From: Bacteroidota bacterium
Lineage (GTDB): Bacteria > Bacteroidota > Bacteroidia > Chitinophagales > Chitinophagaceae
Length of the DNA stretch: 64,000 nt
Direction: 5' to 3'
Assembly: GCA_016711825.1 (NCBI GenBank)
Contig: JADJSG010000006.1
Span: 310,001-374,000 of the forward strand
Notes under the pieces: model-generated
The model's database searches: none
What the model was told of the DNA's origin: nothing
Seen by the model: the letters and a program-made list of their open reading frames with translations, nothing else
Made by a program: the position numbers and the translations under genes
Part shown: one piece after another, positions 25,140-34,194 of the stretch
How positions within the stretch are numbered: position 1 is the stretch's first letter
Layout: every line of letters begins with the position of its first letter

Positions 25140-26489
25140 ATGAAATATTATGTATTATTGATGTTGCTTTGGCTATTGATGTTTGGTATTGATGGCATGT
25201 CACAACCATTGCTTCGTAAAGCGTTGATAGGTATTTATACGAGCGAACAAAAGGGGGTAGTTGTGATAGATTCTATTTTAAAGGAATCAACCGCTGCCAT
25301 TTTACAATTGCAAAAATCTGATACCCTCCTAAATTTTCAGGGAAAATCGGTAAAATCATCCAGTGAATTTCATTTAATTGCAAATGAGATTCGTGAAAAT
25401 GAAAGTGTATACATACAGTATAAAAGAGGTCAGAAAACCAGTTACGCAAAAGGCAAAGCAAAAGGCAAACCCTATTATCAAACAGATTGGGCCGAAGTGA
25501 TTTATCAATCTTTACCTGCCATAGGTTGTACATTAAGAAGTATCATTTATAAACCTATACATAAAACAAATACACCTGGCATTTTTTTTATCCCTGGATA
25601 TAATTGCAGCAGTATTGAAAATTATGCAAGCCATTTTAATGGTAAAATGATTGAGGGCTGGGTTAAGGAAGGTTATACTGTTTATACAGTGGAGAAATCA
25701 GGTATGGGTGATAGCAGAGGATGTTTACCTTGCGTAGACGTGGATTTACAAACCGACATTTCCCTTTTTGAGACAGCATATCATGATTTTTCAAGCCTCC
25801 CATTTGTTAACCCGCATAATCTTTTTATCTGGGGACATTCTATGGGAGGTATCATAGCCCCGCTCATTGTACATGAAAAACCTTGTAAAGGCATCATGGT
25901 ATTTGGTACGGTTTTTAGGCCTTGGAGTGAGTTTTTATTAGAAATGCATCGTGTGCAAAAGCCGCTGTTAGATAGTCTTTCCTATGAAGATACCGAAGAA
26001 TTTATCAGATTGATTCAAAAAGTATATTTTGAATTTTTTGTGTTGAAAAAATCGCCTGCTGAATTACATAAAAATCCTGCCTATACAAAAATGGTGGAAA
26101 CAGAACTCGAATACAAAGAAGGTAAAAATGAAATGTGGGGAAGACATTGGCGATTTTGGCAACAACTTGATTCAATTAACCTTGCTAAAGCATGGCAGGC
26201 AATTGATTGTAATGTATTGGTCTTTCATGGTGAATCAGACTTTATACAATGTTCGGCACTTGAACCTTTTTTGATCGTAAAAGCAGTGAATAGTAAACAT
26301 CCGGGAAAAGCCAAACTCATTACGATTCCTGAGCTTGATCATTTGCTGATGCACAGTAAAGATTTTACAGAAGCTGCAAAAAATATGAATCATAAAGAAT
26401 ACCTAAAAGGTAATTTTGATACCAGACTATTAAATGAAAGCATACAATGGATACATGGCTTGAACAAGCAAAATACATTTAATAAATAG
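25140..26489 (+). CDS. secreted alpha/beta hydrolase with N-terminal PDZ-like domain
   Basis: 449 residues with a signal peptide (MKYYVLLMLLWLLMFGIDGMSQ). Residues ~25-105 form a PDZ-like domain (VVVIDSILKESTAAILQL...DTLLNFQGKSVKS). Residues ~130-445 form an alpha/beta hydrolase with an oxyanion segment FFIPGYNCSS, nucleophile Ser234 (IWGHSMGGI), acid in VFHGESDFIQ and catalytic His in IPELDHLL. The enzyme probably acts in the periplasm on an ester or peptide substrate. The order PDZ then hydrolase is uncommon but known in Bacteroidota. The AraC gene next door is the likely regulator. Confidence 0.85.
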   Translation: MKYYVLLMLLWLLMFGIDGMSQPLLRKALIGIYTSEQKGVVVIDSILKESTAAILQLQKSDTLLNFQGKSVKSSSEFHLIANEIRENESVYIQYKRGQKTSYAKGKAKGKPYYQTDWAEVIYQSLPAIGCTLRSIIYKPIHKTNTPGIFFIPGYNCSSIENYASHFNGKMIEGWVKEGYTVYTVEKSGMGDSRGCLPCVDVDLQTDISLFETAYHDFSSLPFVNPHNLFIWGHSMGGIIAPLIVHEKPCKGIMVFGTVFRPWSEFLLEMHRVQKPLLDSLSYEDTEEFIRLIQKVYFEFFVLKKSPAELHKNPAYTKMVETELEYKEGKNEMWGRHWRFWQQLDSINLAKAWQAIDCNVLVFHGESDFIQCSALEPFLIVKAVNSKHPGKAKLITIPELDHLLMHSKDFTEAAKNMNHKEYLKGNFDTRLLNESIQWIHGLNKQNTFNK

Positions 26490-26749
26490 GTATTATATCA
26501 ACGGCACTTAAAAAAGAATCGAAGTATTGTAAGCTTACATTCAATGTGTTTAGGAATTAACCCTATATTATTCAGACTACCTTTAAATACATATGGTATC
26601 ATGTATCGACAACACAAATGCTGGTATTTACAGTAGTTTTAGTTCGTAATAGATTTCGAATACAAAATACTGAATCGTGATTGTAATGGGCATTCATGAA
26701 CTTCATATGTTGCTATTTCAATTTGCCAGGAAAGCTTGTTTGGCTTTGC
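26490..26749. other. intergenic gap with repeat remnants
   Basis: Contains a perfect 12-bp palindrome, TGTAAGCTTACA (26528-26539), and TTATTCAGACTAC...TAAATACAT (26568-26592), which matches 22578-22603. No gene or clear terminator was found. Confidence 0.4.
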
Positions 26750-27463
26750 TTAATCTTTTATAGGAAAATAGTCAAGATCCACATCAAATTGCTCAATATT
26801 TACAAAGGGTTTCTTTTTAAAAGATATCCATACATCTTTGTATGGTTTACAAAATGTATCTTTTGTTTTAACGATATGAGCTTTAGAGGTACTAAAATTG
26901 GCTTCTTGCAATTGATATCCCGAATCACCAATATTCCCTTCACATTCACCTAATGACCAATAACTTGCATCACTACACCCTATGAGTTGCCATTGATTTT
27001 GTTGAAACCGGAATGTGAAATTTTTAATCCATCGCCAAGCACTTCCAGCATAATGCTCAATATTCAATACATTTTTATTAAATGAAATCCCTGCATAGGG
27101 ATCTCCAAACATTCCTCCACAACTTTTGCAGAGCACCCCTTCATTTGTATGAGCAGCCAATATATAACCCATATTTGTTTTTTGTAGAATAACAATCGGT
27201 CTGTTACACTCATAGGTAAAATTATTTTCATCCTGCTCGATGAGATTTGATAAAATGAGAACCACATCTATTTGCTGATCATTGTTAAAATCAGATCTGG
27301 CAGAATCTTTTATTTCCCAGCCTTTTGGAACAAATGACTGAATCGTTTTACCTGTTTTTGCAAAAGTTGGTACTTCACATTGTGAAAATAAGTAGGTTGG
27401 AAAAAGGAGCATCAAAAAAAGTACAACCCATACGAAATGAGAAAACCTAATTGCACCCATCAT
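26750..27463 (-). CDS. secreted protein of unknown function with a Ca-loop-like motif
   Basis: 237 residues with a signal peptide (FVWVVLFLMLLFPTYLFSQ, cleavage about residue 28). The mature part has DFNNDQQIDVVLIL, an EF-hand/VCBS-like Asp loop, and four or more cysteines that could form disulfides (LCKSCGG, IGCSDAS, GECEGN). Proteins of this kind resemble FG-GAP-like exported proteins. The gene follows sdhB by 22 bp on the same strand and so may be read through from the sdh operon, but a shared role is not apparent. Confidence 0.7.
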   Translation of the reverse strand: MMGAIRFSHFVWVVLFLMLLFPTYLFSQCEVPTFAKTGKTIQSFVPKGWEIKDSARSDFNNDQQIDVVLILSNLIEQDENNFTYECNRPIVILQKTNMGYILAAHTNEGVLCKSCGGMFGDPYAGISFNKNVLNIEHYAGSAWRWIKNFTFRFQQNQWQLIGCSDASYWSLGECEGNIGDSGYQLQEANFSTSKAHIVKTKDTFCKPYKDVWISFKKKPFVNIEQFDVDLDYFPIKD

Positions 27464-27485
27464 GATAAAATCTTTATTTAGTTGT

Positions 27486-28244
27486 TTATAAACTCAACTG
27501 AGCGTTTAAGTATTCTCTGTTTAAACGGGCAATATTCGATATTGAAATCTCTTTAGGACATTCAGCTTCACAGGCACCGGTATTGGTACAAGCTCCAAAG
27601 CCTTCTTTATCCATTTGCGCTACCATGTTTAAGACCCTAGTTTTTCGTTCAGCTTGCCCCTGAGGTAATAAGGCATATTGTGAAACTTTTGCAGAAGTAA
27701 ACAACATTGCACTTGAATTTTTACAAGCAGCTACACAAGCTCCACATCCAATACACATAGCGGCATCGAATGAAGCATCGGCAAGTTCTTTATCGATAGG
27801 CAATGAGTTACCATCTTGGGCATTCCCAGTATTTACACTTACATAGCCACCTGCTTGTTGTATTCTGTCGAGGGCGCTTCTATCTACAGTCAAATCTTTG
27901 AGTACAGGAAATGCTTGTGCTCGCCAAGGTTCAACGGTAATCGTTTGCCCATCTGTAAAGGCTCTCATATGCAATTGACAAGTAGTGGTTCCATCCCAGG
28001 GGCCATGGGCACGACCGTTGATATGCATACTACACATACCACAAATGCCTTCACGACAATCGTGATCAAATGCGATAGGGTCTTTACCCTCATTGATGAG
28101 TCTTTCGTTGAGTACATCAAACATTTCGAGAAATGACATTTCAGTCGAGATGTTGTTTGCTTCATAAGTTTGAAAAGCACCTGCACTTGTTGCACTTGCC
28201 TGACGCCATACTTTGAGTTTTAAGTTTATTTCTTTATGTTCCAT
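27486..28244 (-). CDS. sdhB: succinate dehydrogenase/fumarate reductase iron-sulfur subunit
   Basis: 252 residues. It carries electrons from the flavin to quinone through three clusters. The [2Fe-2S] ligands are in CREGICGMCSMH and TTTCQLHMR. The other two clusters use CIGCGACVAACKN and the set GFGACTNTGACEAECPKEIS. Length and motif spacing match the B-type (Wolinella/Bacteroides) enzymes. It is the last sdh gene but is separated from sdhA by ~500 bp that holds a decayed gene, which is unusual for this operon. Confidence 0.96.
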   Translation of the reverse strand: MEHKEINLKLKVWRQASATSAGAFQTYEANNISTEMSFLEMFDVLNERLINEGKDPIAFDHDCREGICGMCSMHINGRAHGPWDGTTTCQLHMRAFTDGQTITVEPWRAQAFPVLKDLTVDRSALDRIQQAGGYVSVNTGNAQDGNSLPIDKELADASFDAAMCIGCGACVAACKNSSAMLFTSAKVSQYALLPQGQAERKTRVLNMVAQMDKEGFGACTNTGACEAECPKEISISNIARLNREYLNAQLSL

Positions 28245-28271
28245 GTTAAATTAGTTTTTAGCAATTAGCCA

Positions 28272-28645
28272 TTAGCAATCAGTCATTTGTGTTTGAATAC
28301 TTTTGATTAATCCGTTTATAATTTTAATTACTTCAGTTATTTATTTCTTAAAATAGTGCTGATTTCCAAATTTCTTCAGTAAAGAATTTTAATTTCTTTT
28401 AATAAGATTATTTGAGCTTCTAACTCATATAAAGGAACCTCTTGCAATTTTAAAAAAATGACTTTTCAAGATAAAATCTGCTATATTGCCCTCCCTCTCA
28501 ATTTGATCAAAACTAAACTCTATTCATTTTGACTTACTACATTAAATTTCTCACTTTCAGGCAATGTACTACTAATCTTATATATTTCTTTAGCCAAGTC
28601 AAGTTTGCCTTATAAACTATTAAAAATCTTTTTGATTAAATCAGT
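28272..28645 (-). pseudogene. remnant of a four-helix-bundle (23S rRNA-intervening-sequence-like) protein gene
   Basis: Three minus-strand fragments in family order, split by stops and frame changes. 28520-28609 reads GKLDLAKEIYKISSTLPESE..., 28376-28429 reads YELEAQIILLKEIKILY, and 28272-28337 reads TEVIKIINGLIKSIQTQMTDC then stop. These match helix 1 (..AKEIYKLT..FP..E), the E-L-E-x-Q helix and the C-terminal LN.LIKSI helix of the S23/TIGR02436-type family. The conserved SIPSNIAEG centre is lost. The remnant is followed by the low-complexity GCTAATGGCTAATTGCT often seen after such genes. It sits between sdhA and sdhB. Confidence 0.62.
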
Positions 28646-28745
28646 AAATTTGAATGTTTCAATATTTATTATTTAACAAAATTAAAATGTATATTTTGCT
28701 TAAATCTGTGATTATCATAAGAATCTTTCTAATCGCTGAATAATT

Positions 28746-30722
28746 TTATTTATAATTTCGTTGACTTGGGTGTATCACATCATAGATTAATTCCTCTTTA
28801 TTTAAATTCCATTCGTTATTGCCTTTGTTTTCCCAAGCAGCTACATACATATAATTTTCATCCATACGCATAGCTTCTCCATCTTCTGTTTGGAATTCTT
28901 CTCTGAAGTGTCCGCCACAACTTTCGTTTCTATTGAGTGCGTCGATACACATTAATTCGCCAAGTTCTAAAAAGTCTGCTACGCGTCCTGCTTTATCTAA
29001 TTCCGGGTTTAATTCATTTGCTGTTCCTGGTACACGTACATCTTTCCAAAATGATTCACGCAATGCACGTATTTCCTGAATGGCTTCTTTCAAGCCTTTT
29101 TCGTTTCGGGCCATACCGCATTTATCCCACATTATTTTACCGAGTTGCTTATGAAAATAATCAACACTATGTGTTCCTTTTACATTGATAAAATGATTGA
29201 TGCGGTCTGTTACTTCTTTTTCTGCATCTATAAAGGCTTGCTGGTTGGTATCAATTTTTGGTGTGCGTATTTCATCAGCGAGATAATTGCCTATAGTGTA
29301 TGGAATCACAAAATAACCATCTGCCAATCCCTGCATCAAAGCACTGGCACCCAGCCTATTGGCACCATGATCGCTAAAGTTTGCTTCGCCCAAGGCATAC
29401 AAACCAGGTACGGTAGTCATTAATTCGTAATCGACCCACAGTCCACCCATGGTATAATGCACTGCTGGGTATATACGCATCGGCATTTCATAAGGATTTT
29501 CGCCAGTGATTTTTTCATACATATCAAAAAGATTCCCGTATTTCTCTTTCACGACTTCCTTGCCAAGCTTTATAATAGTGGCTTCATCTGCTTGCGCAAT
29601 GCCATTTTTGGTACATTCTGTTTTGCCATATCTGATAATCGCTGCTGCGAAATCGAGGTATACCGCCATTTTACTATTGCCTACCCCATAGCCAGCATCG
29701 CATCTTTCTTTGGCCGCACGGCTGGCAACATCACGAGGTACGAGGTTGCCAAAGGCAGGGTATCTACGTTCTAAATAATAATCTCTTTCTTCTTCGGGTA
29801 TATCTACCGCTTTGCGGTTGTCTCCTTGTTTTTTAGGCACCCATATTCTTCCATCATTACGCAATGACTCAGACATCAACGTTAATTTACTTTGATGATC
29901 GCCACTGACAGGAATACAAGTAGGATGTATTTGGGTAAAACATGGATTTCCAAAGAAGGCCCCTTTTTTATGGGCTTTCCAAGCGGCTGTTACATTACTA
30001 CCCATGGCATTGGTGGAAAGAAAAAATACATTTCCGTAGCCACCTGTGCAAAGCAATACGGCATGTGCGCCATGTCGTTCGATTTGGCCAGTCACTAAGT
30101 TGCGTGCGATGATGCCACGAGCTTTCCCATCAATCACTACCACATCTAACATTTCGTGTCGGTTGTGTTCTACTATTTTTCCCAATGACACTTGTCGCAT
30201 TTGTGCACTATATGCACCAAGTAATAATTGTTGTCCTGTTTGCCCTGCAGCATAAAAAGTGCGTTGTACTTGCGTACCTCCAAACGAACGATTGCTTAAC
30301 AAACCGCCATACTCACGAGCAAAAGGCACCCCTTGCGCCACGCATTGATCAATGATGCTTCCACTCACTTCAGCCAAACGATGTACATTGGCTTCACGAG
30401 CACGATAATCGCCTCCTTTGATGGTATCGTAAAAAAGACGGTAAACACTATCCCCATCGTTTTGATAATTTTTTGCGGCATTGATACCACCTTGTGCAGC
30501 TATTGAATGCGCACGACGACCGCTATCCTGAAAACAAAATGTTTTGACACTATATCCTAACTCAGCTAAGGTAGCGGCAGCAGAAGCGCCTGCTAATCCT
30601 GTACCTACTACTATAATATCAATACTGCGTTTGTTGGCTGGGTTTACAAGTTTACATGTGCTTTTGTAAGTGCTCCATTTCTGTGCAAGTTCACCAGAAG
30701 GTATTCGATTATTCATTGCCAT
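28746..30722 (-). CDS. sdhA: succinate dehydrogenase/fumarate reductase flavoprotein subunit
   Basis: 658 residues. It oxidises succinate to fumarate (or the reverse) with covalently bound FAD. The FAD fold is at residues ~34-52 (IIVVGTGLAGASAAATLAELG), followed by the flavinylated His region RRAHSIAAQGGINAAK. The substrate-site segments HPTCIP and, later, YTMGGLWVDYELMTTVPGLYALGEANFSDHGANRLG (read in parts) are intact. The length and insertions place it in the B-type group that pairs with a single diheme cytochrome b. It starts 100 bp after sdhC. Confidence 0.97.
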   Translation of the reverse strand: MAMNNRIPSGELAQKWSTYKSTCKLVNPANKRSIDIIVVGTGLAGASAAATLAELGYSVKTFCFQDSGRRAHSIAAQGGINAAKNYQNDGDSVYRLFYDTIKGGDYRAREANVHRLAEVSGSIIDQCVAQGVPFAREYGGLLSNRSFGGTQVQRTFYAAGQTGQQLLLGAYSAQMRQVSLGKIVEHNRHEMLDVVVIDGKARGIIARNLVTGQIERHGAHAVLLCTGGYGNVFFLSTNAMGSNVTAAWKAHKKGAFFGNPCFTQIHPTCIPVSGDHQSKLTLMSESLRNDGRIWVPKKQGDNRKAVDIPEEERDYYLERRYPAFGNLVPRDVASRAAKERCDAGYGVGNSKMAVYLDFAAAIIRYGKTECTKNGIAQADEATIIKLGKEVVKEKYGNLFDMYEKITGENPYEMPMRIYPAVHYTMGGLWVDYELMTTVPGLYALGEANFSDHGANRLGASALMQGLADGYFVIPYTIGNYLADEIRTPKIDTNQQAFIDAEKEVTDRINHFINVKGTHSVDYFHKQLGKIMWDKCGMARNEKGLKEAIQEIRALRESFWKDVRVPGTANELNPELDKAGRVADFLELGELMCIDALNRNESCGGHFREEFQTEDGEAMRMDENYMYVAAWENKGNNEWNLNKEELIYDVIHPSQRNYK

Positions 30723-30822
30723 ATAATATAATTATGTTGCCACAGAGAAGTTTAAAATTTCAGGCGGGGACTTTGAGTTCTCTGTGTATTTTCTCAGAGT
30801 TCCCTGCTGTATCATAATAAGG

Positions 30823-31491
30823 TTATTGTATCCAACCAAAGAAAAAAGCCAGTGGCATCATTGCAAAAGCAAGACAAATGATGATACTATATACATTACC
30901 TGCTGATTTTATCATTGGATTGTACTTTGGACTATTGACACCCATTGTTTGAAAAGCACTTGAAAAGCCATGAATAAGGTGCCAGCACAAGGCAATAACA
31001 CCCACTTCATACACAATCACAATCCAAAGATGTTGAAATACTTCTTTCATTTGAAGGTAAAGATTTTCTTCCTGACCTGTCACATAAAGGGCTGCTTTAG
31101 TGTCTATCCAAAAATGAGATAGATGTATTACTAAAAAGATAAGCAATAAACTACCTAATAATCCCATACTTCTGCTATACCATTTACTGGTGGCATTGCC
31201 TGGGTTGACAGCATATTTTACAGGTCTTTTTGCATTATTTTGAGCCCATAACATAAGCCCTTGTATCATGTGTAGGATAAGGCCAACAAATAAACCTACT
31301 TCGGCCAACCTCATCAGCCAATTATGACTTAAGAAGTGAGCATAGAAGTTAAAGGTTTCGCCGTTGTCATTAAAAAAAATCATGCCGTTGACGGTGGCAT
31401 GAACAATTAAAAACAACATTAGGGAGAAGCCGGTGAGGGCCATAACTAGTTTTTTTCCGATGGAGGAGGTAAAATATTCTTTCCAGGTCAT
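30823..31491 (-). CDS. sdhC: succinate dehydrogenase cytochrome b subunit (single-chain, B-type)
   Basis: 222 residues with five hydrophobic helices. It is the membrane anchor that passes electrons from SdhB to menaquinone through two hemes b. Candidate heme ligands are His residues in the helices (LIVHATVNGM, HFLSHNWLM, LILHMIQGLM, LVIHLSHFW, LCWHLIHGFSS). There is no separate sdhD, as expected for this type. First gene of the sdhCAB operon, with a -7 element at 31515. Confidence 0.93.
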   Translation of the reverse strand: MTWKEYFTSSIGKKLVMALTGFSLMLFLIVHATVNGMIFFNDNGETFNFYAHFLSHNWLMRLAEVGLFVGLILHMIQGLMLWAQNNAKRPVKYAVNPGNATSKWYSRSMGLLGSLLLIFLVIHLSHFWIDTKAALYVTGQEENLYLQMKEVFQHLWIVIVYEVGVIALCWHLIHGFSSAFQTMGVNSPKYNPMIKSAGNVYSIIICLAFAMMPLAFFFGWIQ

Positions 31492-31514
31492 GCTAAAATA
31501 ATTAATTCAGGGTG

Positions 31515-31522
31515 CAAAGATA
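31515..31522 (-). promoter_or_regulatory. -7 promoter element of sdhCAB
   Basis: TATCTTTG on the minus strand, 23 nt before the sdhC start. A TTTC about 20 nt upstream (31543-31546) may serve as a weak -33 box. Confidence 0.5.
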
Positions 31523-31568
31523 ATTAAAGGAAGCTATAAAAGGAAATGGAATCAAGGATTGATTCATT

Positions 31569-32513
31569 TTACTCCCTCGGTACATACAATTTAATGGTGG
31601 TTTCATAGGTATAATTGATGGGCTGATTCTCCCACAACGCGGGTTTCCATCGTTTCATTTGGAGCAAGGCCGTTTTAATTCTTTCTGCACATACTTCATT
31701 GACAACATCAATAACATAGGCTTTTGCCACTTCACCGGTTTTGGTAATAAAAAGTTTAACCTTAAAATCATTTTTCTTTAAAGCTTCAGCAGTACATGGT
31801 GTAGCATGTTGCAAATAGTTTGATATATATTCCTTATACTGTGGGTAGCTAAATGCAGGATAATATTTTACTTTTTGTCCTTTTTCATTATACAGGGTCC
31901 CTTTTTGCAATTTATTATTGAGGTAAACCTCCATGCGTTTCAGTTGACCATTTAGATAAAACTCAAGCTGTGTGCCTTCTTTTTTACCTACTACATAGTT
32001 CGAAATCCATTGTAGACTGTCAGTATGGGGATGATATTGCTTCCAGGTACCTGTACGTTTTCCAAATTTATCGAAACTTCCTTCCAGCACTTTCAGCTGG
32101 GTGAGCGAATCATATTCGATCCGCTCAAAAACATCTGCTGCATGGTATACCTCTTTCGCTTCTACCTTTGAAGAATGATGAAAATAATAAACCCATTCAC
32201 CCGATTTAAACCCATTATGATAATGGCCTTTCACCAATACCGTCGAATCGTCGTTTAATTCAACATAGGGTCCTTCCCATACGGTAGCCGCAGCACTTGT
32301 GGCATGAAATATTTTTTTTAACCGATGATTTCGAAAATAATCTTTGCATTCAAACAGGCCATTGTTTGCTAAAGAAACCATTCGGTAAAAGCTAGCTTTT
32401 GATGCTTGTACATACACCCCCTGCTGATCGATATATAAGGTGTCATGTTGGGCATAGATAGGATAAATACAAAATAATACAAGTATTGATACAATACAGA
32501 TTGACTTTTTCAT
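31569..32513 (-). CDS. exported MORN-like (YwqK-type) repeat protein with C-terminal TonB-like domain
   Basis: 314 residues with a signal peptide (MKKSICIVSILVLFCIYPIYAQ). Residues ~80-220 hold MORN-like variants of the pattern G.Y..G.K.G.W.YY (KGHYHNGFKSGEWVYYF, EGSFDKFGKRTGTWKQY, GKKEGTQLEFYLNGQ), also annotated as YwqK-type antitoxin repeats although no toxin is here. Residues ~240-314 look like a TonB C-terminal domain (VKLFITKTGEVAKAYVID...MKRWKPALW). It is likely periplasmic; similar fusions are frequent in Bacteroidota. No sign that it belongs to sdh. Confidence 0.83.
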   Translation of the reverse strand: MKKSICIVSILVLFCIYPIYAQHDTLYIDQQGVYVQASKASFYRMVSLANNGLFECKDYFRNHRLKKIFHATSAAATVWEGPYVELNDDSTVLVKGHYHNGFKSGEWVYYFHHSSKVEAKEVYHAADVFERIEYDSLTQLKVLEGSFDKFGKRTGTWKQYHPHTDSLQWISNYVVGKKEGTQLEFYLNGQLKRMEVYLNNKLQKGTLYNEKGQKVKYYPAFSYPQYKEYISNYLQHATPCTAEALKKNDFKVKLFITKTGEVAKAYVIDVVNEVCAERIKTALLQMKRWKPALWENQPINYTYETTIKLYVPRE

Positions 32514-32594
32514 GATGTAGTAGGTGTCACAAATATATTGAAAATGATGTATGATGCAAAATATACAAGATAAATAAAAGAAATAGGGTTCTCA

Positions 32595-32624
32595 TTTGTG
32601 ATATGAGTCAATGATGTATATTTG
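32595..32624 (+). promoter_or_regulatory. promoter of paaA with both boxes
   Basis: TTTG (32595-32598), 18 nt, TATATTTG (32617-32624). An excellent match to the Bacteroidota consensus, 33 nt before the ATG. Confidence 0.65.
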
Positions 32625-32657
32625 TAAAACTTTATTCATCTAAAAAATTAATACTGC

Positions 32658-33593
32658 ATGTCAATAACAAACCAAGAAGCACTTTTTCAACAAAGAGTCG
32701 ATCAGGAAATCAAAATTGAAGCTCGTGATTGGATGCCTGAGGAATATCGTAAAACCTTAATACGTCAAATATCACAACACGCACACAGCGAAATTGTTGG
32801 CATGTTGCCTGAAGGCAATTGGATTACTCGTGCACCAAATTTAATCAGAAAACTGATCTTGATTGCCAAAGTACAAGATGAAGCAGGTCATGGCTTATAT
32901 TTATATTCCGCTGCCGAAACATTGGGTGTTTCACGCGACGAGCTTATTGATCAATTGCATACAGGTAAAGCAAAATATTCATCTATTTTTAATTATCCAA
33001 CCTTGACATGGGCCGATATTGGTGCTGTGGGCTGGCTGGTAGATGGTGCTGCTATTATGAATCAGGTAATGTTGTGCAGGGCTTCTTATGGACCTTATGC
33101 CAGAGCGATGGTGCGTATTTGTAAAGAGGAAAGCTTTCACCAGCGACAAGGATACGAATCGTTGATGGTGCTTAGCAAAGGTACCGAGGAGCAAAAAGCC
33201 ATGTTGCAAGACGCAGTAAATCGCTGGTGGTGGCCTTCACTCATGATGTTTGGACCATCAGATAGCGAAAGTACCAATAGCGAAAAAAGCATGCTTTGGA
33301 AAATCAAGCGACAATCAAATGATGACCTTCGTCAACGCTTTGTAGATGCTACGGTAGATCAAGCCAAATTATTAGGGGTTACCTTGCCTGACCCACATCT
33401 TAAGTGGAATGAAGCGAGGGGGCATTATGACTTTGGTGAAATTGATTGGAACGAATTTTGGAACGTAGTTAAAGGCAATGGCATGTGTAATAAAGAACGC
33501 TTACAAGCTCGTGTAAAAGCACATGAAGAAGGCCAATGGGTTCGGGATGCAGCGATGGCTTACAGCGAAAAGAAAAAGAAAAAGGCTGCATAA
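32658..33593 (+). CDS. paaA: 1,2-phenylacetyl-CoA epoxidase, catalytic subunit A
   Basis: A di-iron monooxygenase subunit that epoxidises the ring of phenylacetyl-CoA. 311 residues, normal length. Iron ligands are in two ExxH pairs: Glu75/His78 (QDEAGHGLYLYS) and Glu158/His161 (KEESFHQRQG), with Glu45 (HSEIVG) and a further Glu between. WMPEEYRKTLIRQISQHAHSE near the start is family-specific. PaaA normally works with PaaB, C, D and E, but none is adjacent here; the downstream gene is unrelated and on the other strand. It has its own two-box promoter. Confidence 0.94.
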   Translation: MSITNQEALFQQRVDQEIKIEARDWMPEEYRKTLIRQISQHAHSEIVGMLPEGNWITRAPNLIRKLILIAKVQDEAGHGLYLYSAAETLGVSRDELIDQLHTGKAKYSSIFNYPTLTWADIGAVGWLVDGAAIMNQVMLCRASYGPYARAMVRICKEESFHQRQGYESLMVLSKGTEEQKAMLQDAVNRWWWPSLMMFGPSDSESTNSEKSMLWKIKRQSNDDLRQRFVDATVDQAKLLGVTLPDPHLKWNEARGHYDFGEIDWNEFWNVVKGNGMCNKERLQARVKAHEEGQWVRDAAMAYSEKKKKKAA

Positions 33594-33594
33594 T

Positions 33595-34194
33595 TTACTT
33601 TTTTCCTCTTGTTCTTCTGAACGTCACTCTTTCATTAATCTCCATTCTAAAGTCAAGTTCGCTGATATAATATTTACTATTGGCATTGATATCGGCCATT
33701 ATTTTTTTGATGCCTTGTGTATCAAAAGGGTGGGTAAGAAAATAACCCAGCAATTGTATTTCAAAAGCAGCCGATTTGAGCCAGTCAACTTCTTGTTTAT
33801 AACCAAGTATCGCTAAGGTTTTGGTTTTTTCCATAAAGGATTGCAGCTTTCTTTTATCTACATTCATGGTATCGCAACTACCAAAATAGATGACAACACC
33901 CTGGCATTTAGTTTCTAATATATTAGCGAGTTCGTCGATGGTTACACTTTTTTTACCAATCAATATTTGACCCTTTTTGCCATGAAATGCCAATGAAAGA
34001 ATCGGGTATTTTTTATGAAATGATTTTGTTTTCCACCTTTCAAGGGAGTAAGTAAATTCTTCTACAGTGGCACAACGATGATAAATATAAGGCATGTTGA
34101 GGTAACGATTGGCCATTTCTAAGATAGGCACTACAGAGGTCCGGTCGCGATGATCGCCGTACCAAAAACCTTCGAGACAAAAAACCCCTTTCAT
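33595..34194 (-). CDS. small caspase/CHAT-like protein (DUF6642-like), function unknown
   Basis: 199 residues, no signal peptide. The core reads like a minimal clan CD fold: a strand ending LSLAFHGKKGQILIG (His71), a helix TIDELANIL, then the next strand GVVIYFGSCDTMN (Cys107). That is the His-Gly / Ser-Cys pairing and spacing of CHAT and caspase-type proteases. The start FCLEGFWYGD and the later LGYKQEVDWLKSAAFEIQLLGYF fit a Bacteroidota family I believe is called DUF6642. No partner gene is adjacent. Proteolytic activity is an inference. Confidence 0.72.
   Translation of the reverse strand: MKGVFCLEGFWYGDHRDRTSVVPILEMANRYLNMPYIYHRCATVEEFTYSLERWKTKSFHKKYPILSLAFHGKKGQILIGKKSVTIDELANILETKCQGVVIYFGSCDTMNVDKRKLQSFMEKTKTLAILGYKQEVDWLKSAAFEIQLLGYFLTHPFDTQGIKKIMADINANSKYYISELDFRMEINERVTFRRTRGKK

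Noticed and set aside
31569..32513. YwqK-type antitoxin of a toxin-antitoxin pair
   Set aside because: The protein has a signal peptide and a TonB-like domain and no toxin gene is adjacent; the label comes only from the MORN-like repeats.
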